A stretch of DNA of 64,000 nt from Rhizobium sp. BK602 (GTDB lineage: Bacteria > Pseudomonadota > Alphaproteobacteria > Rhizobiales > Rhizobiaceae), in the NCBI RefSeq assembly GCF_014195095.1, contig NZ_JACIBC010000001.1:806001-870000 (forward strand). The letters run 5' to 3'. This document shows, in pieces, positions 8,509 to 17,421 of the stretch; the first letter of the stretch is position 1; the number at the start of each line of letters is the position of its first letter. The notes under the pieces were generated by a model. It was not told where the DNA came from. It did not search any database and saw nothing but the letters and a program-made list of their open reading frames with translations. A program made the position numbers and the translations under genes.

Positions 8509-9592
8509 ACTCGAAAAGCGCCCGCAGGCCTCGAAGCTCTACGGGTTCGTCTCGCCGCTGCTCGCGCTGGTATTGATGCTGATCGCCGGCGGCGTGATGT
8601 TCTGGCTTCTCGGCAAGGACCCGCTGGAATCGCTCGATGCCCTGCTCGTCGAACCGCTATTCGACACCTGGTCGCTGAACGAACTGGCGAAGAAGGCCGG
8701 CCCGCTGATCCTGATCGCCGTTGGCCTGTCCGTCTGCTACCGCTCCAACAACTGGAATATCGGCGCGGAAGGGCAATACAGCGTCGGCGCCATCTTCGGC
8801 TCGATCATTCCCGTCTATTTCTACGATTGGCATTCGCCGATGCTGCTGCCGCTGATCCTGATCTGCGGCGCCATCGGCGGTGCGCTCTATGCCGCCATCC
8901 CGGCGCTTCTGAAGACGCATTTCAATACCAATGAAATCCTCACCAGCCTGATGCTGACCTATATCGCCCAGCTTTTCCTCGATTGGCTGACGCGCGGTCC
9001 CTGGCGCAACCCGGATGGCCACGGCTTCTATGGAACGCGCGACTTCGTTCCCGAAGGCGTGCTGCCGCCGATCTGGGACGATACCATCACGGCGCATTGG
9101 GGCTTCGTCTTTGCGATCGTCGCGGCCATCCTGCTCTGGTTCATGATGCGATACACGCTGAAGGGCTTCGAGGTGGTCGTGCTCGGGCAGTCCGAACGGG
9201 CAGGGCGCTTTGCCGGCTTTTCGCCGAAGAAGATGGTCTGGTTCGCATTCCTTCTGTCCGGCGCGCTTGCCGGCCTCGCCGGCATTTCCGAAGTCTCCGG
9301 CACCATCGGCCATCTTCAGCCTTCGATCTCGCCGGGCTACGGTTTCACCGCCATCATCGTCGCCTATCTCGGCCGTCTCAATCCGCTCGGCCTCATCGCA
9401 TCCGGCCTGGTGCTGGCATTGACCTATATCGGCGGCGAGGCTGCGCAATTGTCGATCGGCGTTTCGGACAAGGTGACCAGCGTCTTCCAAGGCTTCCTGC
9501 TGTTCTTCGTCTTGTCCTGCGACACGCTGATCCTCTACAAGATCCGCTTCGTCCGGTCGCGGACACACGTTAAGGCCGGAGGCGCGGCATGA
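8498..9592 (+). CDS. ABC transporter permease 1, nucleoside/BMP type
   Basis: A 364-residue inner-membrane permease of the branched-chain/ribose (BPD_transp_2) fold with about ten hydrophobic segments. Recognisable elements are ANNWNIGAEGQY-like SNNWNIGAEGQYSVG near residue 85, THFNTNEILTSLML, and GFSPKKMVWFAFLLSGALAGLAG. I chose the ATG at 8498 inside the end of the ATPase gene because CGGAG lies 8 nt upstream. The next permease starts in an ATGA overlap at 9589. With the BMP-family binding protein downstream it points to purine nucleoside uptake. Confidence 0.9.
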   Translation: MRIELEKRPQASKLYGFVSPLLALVLMLIAGGVMFWLLGKDPLESLDALLVEPLFDTWSLNELAKKAGPLILIAVGLSVCYRSNNWNIGAEGQYSVGAIFGSIIPVYFYDWHSPMLLPLILICGAIGGALYAAIPALLKTHFNTNEILTSLMLTYIAQLFLDWLTRGPWRNPDGHGFYGTRDFVPEGVLPPIWDDTITAHWGFVFAIVAAILLWFMMRYTLKGFEVVVLGQSERAGRFAGFSPKKMVWFAFLLSGALAGLAGISEVSGTIGHLQPSISPGYGFTAIIVAYLGRLNPLGLIASGLVLALTYIGGEAAQLSIGVSDKVTSVFQGFLLFFVLSCDTLILYKIRFVRSRTHVKAGGAA

Positions 9593-10509
9593 CATTCTTC
9601 GAAGCCGTCCTGCTGACGATCATCACGGCCGCGACGCCGCTGGTCATTGCCGCCATCGGAGAATTGGTGGCCGAGCGCGCCGGCGTGCTCAATCTCGGCG
9701 TCGAGGGCATGGTGATCATGGGTTCGGTCGGTGCCTTTGTCGCCGCCCAGATCTCCGGCTCGCCCTATGTAGGCCTCGTTGCGGGCATTGTTTGCGGCGC
9801 GCTGTTTTCGTTGCTCTTCGCTTTCCTCACCCTGACGCTGGTGAGCAATCAGGTGGCGACCGGCCTGGCGCTGACCATCCTGGGGCTCGGCGTGTCCGGC
9901 ATGATCGGCGAAGGCTATGTGGGCGTTCCGGGAATCCGCCTGCTGCCGATCGAAATCCCGGTCCTCTCGCAGATCCCCTATATCGGCAATGTCCTGTTCA
10001 AGCAGGATATCGTCTTCTATCTGTCGATCGCCCTGGTGATCGCGGTCAACTGGTTCCTGTTCCGCAGCCGCGCCGGCCTCAAGCTTCGCGCGATCGGCGA
10101 CAATCACGGCTCGGCCCATGCGCTCGGCATCGATGTCATCCGCACGCGCTACCTCGCCGTCATGTTCGGCGGTGCCTGCGCCGGACTTGCCGGAGCGCAA
10201 TTATCGCTGATCTACACGCCGCAATGGACGGAAAGCATGTCCGGCGGACGCGGCTGGATCGCGCTTGCGCTCGTCGTCTTCGCCTCGTGGCGTCCGTGGC
10301 GCATTCTCATCGGCGGCTATCTCTTCGGCGCCGTGACGATCCTGCAGTTGCACGCGCAAGCCTTCGGCATCGGCGTGCCCTCGCAGTTCCTCTCGATGCT
10401 GCCGTATCTTTCCACGGTTGTCGTCCTGGTCATTATCTCTCAAAATCGGCGCGCGACACTGATCAACACGCCGGCATCGCTCGGCAAATCCTTCGTGCCG
10501 GATCGATGA
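9589..10509 (+). CDS. ABC transporter permease 2, nucleoside/BMP type
   Basis: A 306-residue permease, the partner of the preceding one in the membrane heterodimer. It begins TFFEAVLLTIITAATPLVIAAIGE, followed by the family motif ERAGVLNLGVEGMVIMG and later KLRAIGDNHGSAHALGID and FGGACAGLAGAQLSL. The start codon overlaps the stop of permease 1 as ATGA. Hydrophobicity suggests eight or nine helices. Fifty nt separate it from the binding-protein gene. Confidence 0.9.
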   Translation: MTFFEAVLLTIITAATPLVIAAIGELVAERAGVLNLGVEGMVIMGSVGAFVAAQISGSPYVGLVAGIVCGALFSLLFAFLTLTLVSNQVATGLALTILGLGVSGMIGEGYVGVPGIRLLPIEIPVLSQIPYIGNVLFKQDIVFYLSIALVIAVNWFLFRSRAGLKLRAIGDNHGSAHALGIDVIRTRYLAVMFGGACAGLAGAQLSLIYTPQWTESMSGGRGWIALALVVFASWRPWRILIGGYLFGAVTILQLHAQAFGIGVPSQFLSMLPYLSTVVVLVIISQNRRATLINTPASLGKSFVPDR

Positions 10510-10559
10510 ACAACTAAAAAGACGGGTTATCGGAAACCTTCCAACCAACAGGGGTTACT

Positions 10560-11645
10560 ATGAAGAAACTAGCTCTCTCACTCGCCGCCACCGCGGCCCT
10601 CATCGTCGGGTTCGGCGCCGCCACCTCGGCGGAAGCAGCTTCCAAAACGAAGATCTGCTTCATCTATGTCGGCTCGAAGACCGACGGCGGCTGGACACAG
10701 GCACATGACAAGGGCCGCCAGGCGCTGCAGAAGGAGTTCGGCGACAAGATCGAAACGCCGTTCCTCGAAAACGTTCCGGAAGGCCCGGATGCCGAACGCG
10801 CCATCGAGCGCATGGCCCGCTCCGGCTGCGCGATGGTCTTCACCACCTCCTTCGGCTTCATGGACCCGACGATCGCGGTCGCCAAGAAGTATCCGAAGGT
10901 GAAGTTCGAACACGCCACCGGCTTCAAGACGGCTGACAATGTCGCGACCTACAATTCGCGCTTCTATGAAGGCCGCTACATCAGCGGCGTCATCGCCGCC
11001 AAGCTGTCGAAGACCGGCACGGCCGGCTACATCGCCACCTTCCCGATTCCGGAAGTGGTCATGGGCATCAACGGCTTCGAAGCCGGCGCCCGCTCGGTCA
11101 ATCCGAACTTCAAGATGAAGGTCATCTGGGTCAACACCTGGTTCGATCCGGGCAAGGAAGCCGACGCCGCCAAGGCGCTGATCGACCAGGGCGTCGATAT
11201 CCTGACCCAGCACACGGACACGACCGCGCCGATGCAGGTTGCCGAACAGCGCGGCATCAAGGCTTTCGGCCAGGCGTCCGACATGATCGCCGCCGGCCCG
11301 AAGTCGCAGCTGACTGCGATCGAGGACACCTGGGGCGCTTACTATATCAAGCGCGTCCATGCCTTCTTCGACGGCACCTGGAAGTCCGAACAGAGCTTCG
11401 ACGGCCTGAAGGACGGCATCCTGACCATGGCGCCCTATACCAACATGCCTGACGACGTGAAGAAGCTGGCCGAGGAAACCGAGGCCAAGATCAAGTCCGG
11501 CGAACTCGCGCCCTTCACCGGCCCGATCAACAAGCAGGATGGCACGCCCTGGCTGAAGGCCGGCGAACGCGCTGACGACGGCACCTTGCTCGGCATGAAT
11601 TTCTACATCGAAGGCGTCGACGACAAGTTGCCTGCCGCGAAGTAA
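10560..11645 (+). CDS. BMP family ABC transporter substrate-binding protein
   Basis: A 361-residue periplasmic binding protein of the Bmp/PnrA-like family, which in known cases binds purine nucleosides. The signal peptide MKKLALSLAATAALIVGFGA...ATSAEAAS has no lipobox cysteine, so it should be soluble in the periplasm. The mature part opens with KICFIYVGSKTDGGWTQAHD, the family's ligand-binding start, and contains FTTSFGFMDP and NSRFYEGRYISGVIAA. AGGGG lies upstream of ATG 10560. It closes the four-gene operon and is followed by a strong terminator. Confidence 0.92.
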   Translation: MKKLALSLAATAALIVGFGAATSAEAASKTKICFIYVGSKTDGGWTQAHDKGRQALQKEFGDKIETPFLENVPEGPDAERAIERMARSGCAMVFTTSFGFMDPTIAVAKKYPKVKFEHATGFKTADNVATYNSRFYEGRYISGVIAAKLSKTGTAGYIATFPIPEVVMGINGFEAGARSVNPNFKMKVIWVNTWFDPGKEADAAKALIDQGVDILTQHTDTTAPMQVAEQRGIKAFGQASDMIAAGPKSQLTAIEDTWGAYYIKRVHAFFDGTWKSEQSFDGLKDGILTMAPYTNMPDDVKKLAEETEAKIKSGELAPFTGPINKQDGTPWLKAGERADDGTLLGMNFYIEGVDDKLPAAK

Positions 11646-11670
11646 GCTTGCCTTAGTAATGCAGAGTTGA

Positions 11671-11698
11671 AAAAGGGCGCCCATGGCGCCCTTTTTTG
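11671..11698 (+). terminator. Rho-independent terminator after the BMP operon
   Basis: Perfect hairpin with arms AAAAGGGCGCC and GGCGCCCTTTT around a 3-nt loop (CAT), ending in a six-T run. It lies 26 nt past the binding-protein stop codon and separates the two ABC systems. Confidence 0.9.
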
Positions 11699-11730
11699 TT
11701 GCGTTGCATCAACGAATGTCGATTTACAAA

Positions 11731-11739
11731 AGTATTACT
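11731..11739. promoter_or_regulatory. Possible regulator site upstream of ytfQ
   Basis: A short perfect palindrome AGTA-T-TACT lies 52 nt upstream of the ytfQ start, inside an AT-rich promoter-like stretch. It could be the operator of the FadR/GntR-type regulator encoded at the end of the cluster, but nine bases is too short to be sure. Confidence 0.25.
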
Positions 11740-11790
11740 ATATGATTTTTTCTCTCTCGGCCTCAGGAGATGGCCCATTGGGAGGATATT

Positions 11791-12753
11791 ATGAAACTGA
11801 AGACTGCACTGGTGAGTGCCACGATTCTTGCTGCTTGCATGTTCACGTCCGCATCGGCAAAGGACCTGGTCGTCGGCTTCTCACAAATCGGTTCTGAATC
11901 CGGCTGGCGCGCGGCAGAAACCACGCTGACCAAGCAGGAGGCCAAGAAGCGCGGCATCGATCTGAAGTTCGCTGACGCGCAGCAGAAGCAGGAAAACCAG
12001 ATCAAGGCGATCCGCTCCTTCATCGCCCAGGGCGTGGACGCGATTCTGCTCGCTCCGGTCGTCGAAACCGGCTGGGATTCGGTCCTGAAGGAAGCCAAGG
12101 AAGCCAAGATCCCCGTCATCCTGCTCGACCGCACGATCAACGCGCCGAAGGATCTCTATCTGACCGCCGTCACGTCCGACCAGATCCACGAAGGCAAGGT
12201 TGCCGGCGACTGGCTGGTGAAGAATGTCGGCGACAAGAAGTGCAATATCGTCGAGCTCCAGGGCACGACCGGCTCCTCGCCGGCCATCGCCCGCAAGAAG
12301 GGCTTCGAGGAAGCCATCAAGGGCCACGACAACCTGAAGATCGTCCGCAGCCAGACGGGTGACTTCACCCGTGCCAAGGGCAAGGAAGTCATGGAAAGCT
12401 TCCTGAAGGCCGAAGGCGGTGGCAAGGACATCTGCGCGCTCTACGCGCATAATGACGACATGGCCGTCGGTGCCATCCAGGCGATCAAGGAAGCCGGCCT
12501 GAAGCCGGGCAAGGACATCCTGACCGTATCCATCGATTCGGTTCCGGACCTCTTCAAGGCCATGGCGGCCGGCGAAGCGAACGCAACGGTGGAACTGACG
12601 CCGAACATGGCAGGTCCCGCCTTCGACGCGCTCGACGCCTACCTGAAGACCAAGAAGGAACCGCCGAAGTGGATCCAGACCGAGTCCAAGCTCTATACGC
12701 AGGCTGACGATCCGCAGAAGGTCTACGAGGCGAAGAAAGACCTGGGCTACTGA
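11791..12753 (+). CDS. ytfQ: YtfQ-type sugar ABC transporter substrate-binding protein
   Basis: A 320-residue periplasmic sugar-binding protein. It closely follows E. coli YtfQ, which binds galactofuranose: shared blocks include ADAQQKQENQIKAIRSF, GDFTRAKGKEVMESF, CALYAHNDDMAVGAIQAIKE and VELTPNMAGPAFDALD. The signal peptide is residues 1 to about 22 (MKLKTALVSATILAACMFTSASA). ATG 11791 has GGGAGG at ideal spacing; an earlier in-frame ATG 21 nt upstream has none. It is followed by a 231-nt gap with two hairpins, then ytfR. A furanose sugar (galactofuranose or arabinofuranose) is the likely ligand, by homology only. Confidence 0.93.
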   Translation: MKLKTALVSATILAACMFTSASAKDLVVGFSQIGSESGWRAAETTLTKQEAKKRGIDLKFADAQQKQENQIKAIRSFIAQGVDAILLAPVVETGWDSVLKEAKEAKIPVILLDRTINAPKDLYLTAVTSDQIHEGKVAGDWLVKNVGDKKCNIVELQGTTGSSPAIARKKGFEEAIKGHDNLKIVRSQTGDFTRAKGKEVMESFLKAEGGGKDICALYAHNDDMAVGAIQAIKEAGLKPGKDILTVSIDSVPDLFKAMAAGEANATVELTPNMAGPAFDALDAYLKTKKEPPKWIQTESKLYTQADDPQKVYEAKKDLGY

Positions 12754-12820
12754 GATAGAAATCGATCGTGTCGGCCGGACAAGCGGCCGGCACGCTCTTT
12801 CGGCGCGGAATTGCCTTGCA

Positions 12821-12927
12821 TTACAGCGTCGCACGTCACATGCGACGTGCAAAATGACGCTGTAACATCTTAAAATTGCTGCGTAATTTTATCCTTAAAT
12901 CGATACTGATTTAAAGAATTATGCAGC
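12821..12927. repeat. Two-hairpin palindromic element between ytfQ and ytfR
   Basis: The first hairpin has outer arms TTACAGCGTC (12821-12830) and GACGCTGTAA (12856-12865), with inner arms GCACGTC/GACGTGC (12831-12837/12844-12850). The second has outer arms GCTGCGTAATT (12878-12888) and AATTATGCAGC (12917-12927), one mismatch, with inner TTAAATC/GATTTAA. The layout resembles palindromic elements dispersed in rhizobial intergenic regions. It fills most of the gap and could limit read-through or protect the ytfQ mRNA 3' end. Confidence 0.75.
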
Positions 12928-12984
12928 AGGCAAACGGCAGTTCCGCGTTTTTCATGCAGCTCAATCCAAGGAAATTCTCGCGCC

Positions 12985-14508
12985 ATGGCTCACGATGTCG
13001 AGCGCCTTCTGACAGCAACAGGCTTCTGCAAATATTTCCCCGGTTCCACCGCGCTCGACCATGTCGACTTCACGCTGCGTCGGGGCGAGGTCCATGCCCT
13101 TCTCGGTGAAAATGGCGCGGGCAAATCCACTCTGATCAAATGCATGACCGGCGCCTATCGCCGCGATGCGGGCAGTCTCGTCCTCGATGGCGCCGAGATC
13201 GATCCGCACGATACGCTGGCGGCACAGAAGCTCGGCATCGGGACGGTCTATCAGGAGGTCAATCTCCTCGCCAATCTGAGCGTGGCGGAAAACCTGTTTC
13301 TCGGCCGCCAGCCGCGGCGCCTCGGCATGGTCAGCAGCCGGCTGATGAACAGCATGGCCAGGGATCTGTTGCTGCAATACGGCATCGATATCGACGTGAC
13401 GCGCCAGCTTGATCGCTTCTCGGTGGCGATCCAGCAGGTCATCGCCATCGCGCGCGCCGTCGATCTCTCCGGCAAGGTCCTGATCCTCGACGAGCCGACC
13501 GCAAGCCTCGACACCCATGAAGTCGCCATGCTTTTCGGCGTCGTGCGAAACTTGAAGCAACGCGGGCTTGGAATTGTTTTTATTACTCATTTTCTGGAAC
13601 AGGTTTATGAAATCTGCGACCGGATCACCGTTCTTCGCAACGGCCGGCTGGTCGGCACCCGCGACGCTGAGGGCTTGCCGCGGCAAACCCTGATCGCCAT
13701 GATGCTGGGCCGCGAACTGGCGGAGGCCGAAGCAAGCACGAAGCAGGCGACCAGCGAAAGCGGGCCGGCGAAATATCACTTCAGCAATTTCGGCAAGCGC
13801 GGCAAGATCAAGCCCTTCGATCTGGAGGTTCGTGTCGGCGAGGTTGTCGGCATCGCCGGCCTGCTCGGCTCGGGACGCACGGAGACCGCGGAGGTGATGT
13901 TCGGCGTCGAGCGCGCCGATAGCGGCGAAGCCAGGATCGAGGACAAGGCGGTGAGCCTTTCCGGCCCGCGCGCCGCCATCAAGAACGGCTTCGGCTTTTG
14001 CCCGGAGGACCGCAAGACGGACGGGATCATCGGCGACCTCTCGATCCGCGAGAACATCGTCATGGCGCTCCAGGCCCGTCGCGGCTGGGCTCGTCCATTG
14101 TCGCGCGGCGAGCAGAACGCGATCGCCGACCGCTACATCAAGGCGCTGGATATCCGCACCACAGACCGGGAAAAACCGATCAGGCTGCTGTCCGGCGGCA
14201 ATCAGCAGAAGGCCATCCTGGCACGCTGGCTGGCGACCAATCCAAGCTTCCTCATTCTCGACGAACCGACGCGCGGCATCGATGTCGGCGCCCATGCCGA
14301 AATCATTCGGCTGATCGAGGATCTGTGCCGCCAGGGAATGTCACTGGTGGTAATATCCTCCGAGCTCGAGGAGCTTGTGGCCTATAGTTCCCGCGTCATC
14401 GTGCTGCGCGACCGCGAGCATATTGCCGAGCTGACCGGTGCCGAAATCACCGCCGGCCATATCGTCGACGCCATTGCCACGGCTCAGAGCAAGCGGGAGG
14501 AAGCATGA
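12985..14508 (+). CDS. ytfR: YtfR-type sugar ABC transporter ATP-binding protein
   Basis: A 507-residue double ATPase powering the YtfT/YjfF permease pair. Domain 1 has Walker A GENGAGKSTLI, an atypical signature FSVAIQQVIAIAR, and Walker B LILDEPTASLD. Domain 2 has GLLGSGRTE in the Walker A position, signature LSGGNQQKAILARWL and LILDEPTRGIDVGAH. The length agrees with E. coli YtfR (500). Gene order Q-R-T-F is the same as in E. coli. Its stop overlaps the ytfT start by four bases. Confidence 0.93.
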   Translation: MAHDVERLLTATGFCKYFPGSTALDHVDFTLRRGEVHALLGENGAGKSTLIKCMTGAYRRDAGSLVLDGAEIDPHDTLAAQKLGIGTVYQEVNLLANLSVAENLFLGRQPRRLGMVSSRLMNSMARDLLLQYGIDIDVTRQLDRFSVAIQQVIAIARAVDLSGKVLILDEPTASLDTHEVAMLFGVVRNLKQRGLGIVFITHFLEQVYEICDRITVLRNGRLVGTRDAEGLPRQTLIAMMLGRELAEAEASTKQATSESGPAKYHFSNFGKRGKIKPFDLEVRVGEVVGIAGLLGSGRTETAEVMFGVERADSGEARIEDKAVSLSGPRAAIKNGFGFCPEDRKTDGIIGDLSIRENIVMALQARRGWARPLSRGEQNAIADRYIKALDIRTTDREKPIRLLSGGNQQKAILARWLATNPSFLILDEPTRGIDVGAHAEIIRLIEDLCRQGMSLVVISSELEELVAYSSRVIVLRDREHIAELTGAEITAGHIVDAIATAQSKREEA

Positions 14509-15533
14509 GTTCCCAGATCAAGGCATCCTTGTTTCGACTAATGCCGCAGCTCATTGCCTTGGCTGCCATTCTTCTTTTGAATTTCATCATGTTCCCGCAT
14601 TTCTTTCATCTGGAAGTGCAGAACGGCAGATTGTACGGCAGCCTCATCGACGTCCTTAATCGCGGCGCGCCCGTGGCACTGCTGGCGATCGGCATGACGC
14701 TGGTCATCGCGACCAAGGGTATCGATCTTTCGGTCGGCGCGGTGATCGCCATTTGCGGCGCGGTCGCGGCATCCGCGATCGTCTCCGGCCATTCGCTCGC
14801 CTATACGCTGCTGCTGACCCTCGGCGTCGGGCTGGCATGCGGGCTGTGGAACGGCTTGCTGGTCGCCGTGCTCGATATCCAGCCGATCATCGCGACACTG
14901 GTGCTGATGGTCGCCGGCCGCGGTATCGCGCAGCTCATCACCGAAGGCGTCATCATGACCTTCAACGACGAGGGGCTGATCTTCTTCGGCAGCGGCTCCT
15001 TCTCCTGGCTGCCGATGCCCGTCGTCGTCTGGCTGGCAGTGGCGCTCGCCGTCATCCTGCTGGTCAGGCGGACCGCGCTCGGGATGCTGGTCGAGGCCAT
15101 CGGGATCAATCGCCGCGCCAGCACGCTGTCCGGCATCCAGACGCCGATCCTGCTGATCGCCGTTTATGCGCTGAGCGGCCTGTGCGCCTCCATCGCCGGC
15201 ATCATCGTTTCCGCCGATATCAAGGGTGCGGATGCCAACAATGCCGGCCTCTGGCTCGAGCTGGACGCGATCCTGGCGGTCGTCGTCGGCGGCAACTCGC
15301 TTCTCGGCGGCCGCTTCAGCATCGTCGGCTCGCTGATCGGCGCCATGATCATCCAGTCGGTCAATACCGGCATCCTGCTCTCCGGCTTCCCGCCGGAATT
15401 CAATCTGGTGATCAAGGCCGTCATCGTCATCATCATTCTGGTCATCCAGTCTCCGGCTCTCCAGTCCGTCACGGCATTTTTCTGGCGCCGGCGGGGCGAG
15501 GCGCGGATGATCCAAGAGGAGCAGGCAAAGTGA
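14505..15533 (+). CDS. ytfT: YtfT-type sugar ABC transporter permease
   Basis: A 342-residue permease of the ribose/galactose class with about nine or ten helices. It contains the class motifs GMTLVIATKGIDLSVGAVIA (near residue 65), VLDIQPIIATLVLMVAGRG, and LELDAILAVVVGGNSLLGGRF near residue 255. The start is coupled to ytfR (ATGA) and the stop to yjfF (GTGA), so translation of the three genes is linked. Confidence 0.93.
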   Translation: MSSQIKASLFRLMPQLIALAAILLLNFIMFPHFFHLEVQNGRLYGSLIDVLNRGAPVALLAIGMTLVIATKGIDLSVGAVIAICGAVAASAIVSGHSLAYTLLLTLGVGLACGLWNGLLVAVLDIQPIIATLVLMVAGRGIAQLITEGVIMTFNDEGLIFFGSGSFSWLPMPVVVWLAVALAVILLVRRTALGMLVEAIGINRRASTLSGIQTPILLIAVYALSGLCASIAGIIVSADIKGADANNAGLWLELDAILAVVVGGNSLLGGRFSIVGSLIGAMIIQSVNTGILLSGFPPEFNLVIKAVIVIIILVIQSPALQSVTAFFWRRRGEARMIQEEQAK

Positions 15534-16498
15534 ACTCGAAATACCTTCCGCTGCTCGCGACGATCGTCATCTTCATCCTCGCCTATACGGGCTGCGCCCT
15601 GCAGTACCCGACCATGCTGTCGACCCGCGTCGTCGGCAACCTCTTGACGGACAACGCCTTTCTCGGGATCGCCGCGGTCGGCATGACCTTCGTCATCCTC
15701 TCCGGCGGCATCGACCTGTCGATCGGCTCGGTCATCGCCTTCACCGGCGTCTTCCTGGCGATCATCATGCGCGACACATCGATCCATCCGCTGGTCGCCT
15801 TCGTTCTGGTTTTGGTGATCACCACGGCTTTCGGCGGCGGCATGGGCGCGATCATCCATTATCTCGGCATGCCGCCCTTCATCGTCACGCTGGCGGGCAT
15901 GTTCCTGGCGCGCGGCATCGCCTTCGTCCTGTCGATCGACAGCATCCCGATCGACAACGAGTTCTATACCGGGCTCAGCGACATGTATCTGCTCTTGCCG
16001 GGCGGCGGGCGTCTGACGCTGATCGGCGCCATCATGCTGCTCGTCTTCGCCGGCGGCATTCTTTTGGCGCACCGAACGCGCTTCGGGGCCAATGTCTATG
16101 CGCTCGGCGGCGGCGTCCAGACCGCGCAGCTGATGGGCGTTCCCGTGGGACGCACCACGATGCAGATCTACGCGCTCTCCGGTTTTCTGGCCGGTCTATC
16201 CGGAATCGTTTTTTCCCTCTATACATCCGCCGGATATTCGCTTGCCACCGTCGGCGTCGAGCTCGACGCCATCGCCGCGGTGGTTATCGGCGGAACATTG
16301 CTGACGGGAGGAGCAGGGTTCGTGGGGGGAACTCTCATCGGAATTCTCATACAAGGCTTGATTCAGACCTACATCACCTTCGATGGAACGCTTTCCAGCT
16401 GGTGGACGAAGATATTGATCGGGCTGCTACTGTTTGCGTTTATTCTGATGCAGAAAGGTCTTCTGCTCCTGTCCCGTTTCAACCGACGTTACGCTTAG
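15530..16498 (+). CDS. yjfF: YjfF-type sugar ABC transporter permease
   Basis: A 322-residue permease, second half of the membrane channel. It contains VGMTFVILSGGIDLSIGSVIA, YLGMPPFIVTLAGMFLARG and VELDAIAAVVIGGTLLTGGAG. The start is the GTG at 15530, overlapping the ytfT stop codon as GTGA; AGAGGAGC lies upstream. The open frame runs on upstream without a stop, but that part is the arginine-rich shadow of ytfT and is not translated product. Length is close to E. coli YjfF (331). Confidence 0.92.
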   Translation: MNSKYLPLLATIVIFILAYTGCALQYPTMLSTRVVGNLLTDNAFLGIAAVGMTFVILSGGIDLSIGSVIAFTGVFLAIIMRDTSIHPLVAFVLVLVITTAFGGGMGAIIHYLGMPPFIVTLAGMFLARGIAFVLSIDSIPIDNEFYTGLSDMYLLLPGGGRLTLIGAIMLLVFAGGILLAHRTRFGANVYALGGGVQTAQLMGVPVGRTTMQIYALSGFLAGLSGIVFSLYTSAGYSLATVGVELDAIAAVVIGGTLLTGGAGFVGGTLIGILIQGLIQTYITFDGTLSSWWTKILIGLLLFAFILMQKGLLLLSRFNRRYA

Positions 16499-16513
16499 GG
16501 AAGGATCGGGGGC

Positions 16514-17260
16514 TTGCGCGGCAGATTGCTTGAGACACGAAAATCCGAAGGGAAATCACGAACGAGCCATGCTCAGGTCGTCGATGATCTCGGAAAAGCG
16601 ATCGTGGCGGGCGTCTTTCCCATCGGCAGCATCCTTCCGGGCGACAGCGATCTCCTGCAGCGGTTCAAAGTGTCGCGCACGGTTCTGCGCGAAAGCATGA
16701 AAACACTGGCGGCAAAGGGGCTGGTCGTTCCGCGCGCCCGCGTCGGCACCCGGGTGACCGAGCGCATTCACTGGAACATGTTCGACAACGAGGTGCTGAC
16801 CTGGCACTTCGAAAGCGGTGTCAACGAAGAGTTCCTCCTTCATCTCTATGACATCCGCCTGGCCTTCGAGCCGTTTGCCGCCAGTCTGGTGGCGGAGCGG
16901 GCGGGCGCGGAAGAGGTCGAGCTGCTGCGGCGGCTGGCCCTGGCGATGGCCGCCCCGGAACATACGCCCGACAGCCTCGCCCTTGCCGACCTGCATTTCC
17001 ACCTGGCCGTTACCGAAGCATCCCACAATCCTTTCATGCGCTCGCTCGGCGGCCTGATCGAGGCCGCGCTGGTCGGCATGTTCCGCATGAGCGCGCCGCC
17101 CAGCAGCAACGGCTTCGCCAATATCGCCGATACGCATATGGCCATTGTCGATGCGATCGCGGCTCATGACGGACTGGCGGCCTACAAGGCGATGGAATTC
17201 GTCATTTTCGATGGTCGCCAGCATGTGCTGCAGGCCTTCGCGGCGCTGACGCATGCCTGA
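16514..17260 (+). CDS. FadR/GntR-family transcriptional regulator
   Basis: A 248-residue regulator with an N-terminal winged helix (residues 20-85: VVDDLGKAIVAGVFPIGSIL, then FKVSRTVLRESMKTLAAKGLV) and a C-terminal FCD ligand-binding domain. The FCD metal/ligand residues appear in DIRLAFEPFAA, DLHFHLAVTEASHN and IADTHMAIVDAI. The TTG start at 16514 follows AAGGA and lies 15 nt after yjfF, so it is the last gene of the sugar operon. It probably controls the operon in response to the transported sugar or a catabolite. Confidence 0.9.
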   Translation: MRGRLLETRKSEGKSRTSHAQVVDDLGKAIVAGVFPIGSILPGDSDLLQRFKVSRTVLRESMKTLAAKGLVVPRARVGTRVTERIHWNMFDNEVLTWHFESGVNEEFLLHLYDIRLAFEPFAASLVAERAGAEEVELLRRLALAMAAPEHTPDSLALADLHFHLAVTEASHNPFMRSLGGLIEAALVGMFRMSAPPSSNGFANIADTHMAIVDAIAAHDGLAAYKAMEFVIFDGRQHVLQAFAALTHA

Positions 17261-17319
17261 GCGCAACCTCTAAATTCGCCGTAGTTTCCATTCAACTCGT
17301 CGCCAAGGTCATTGTTTAG

Positions 17320-17367
17320 GCAATTCCGGATGGAAAACCGCTGCGCATTTCGCCTGGAATTGCTCTA
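17320..17367. repeat. Palindromic intergenic repeat, copy 1 (half element)
   Basis: A 48-bp imperfect palindrome beginning GCAATTCCGG and ending GGAATTGCTCTA, with the internal core ATGGAAAACCGC. The same sequence type recurs at 23416-23462 and, inverted, at 47724-47766. It lies between the sugar operon and glmU. Confidence 0.8.
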
Positions 17368-17421
17368 AGAGAGGACGAAGCCTACATAGGCCTCGCCGAG
17401 TCGCATCTTTCGGAGCTTGAA

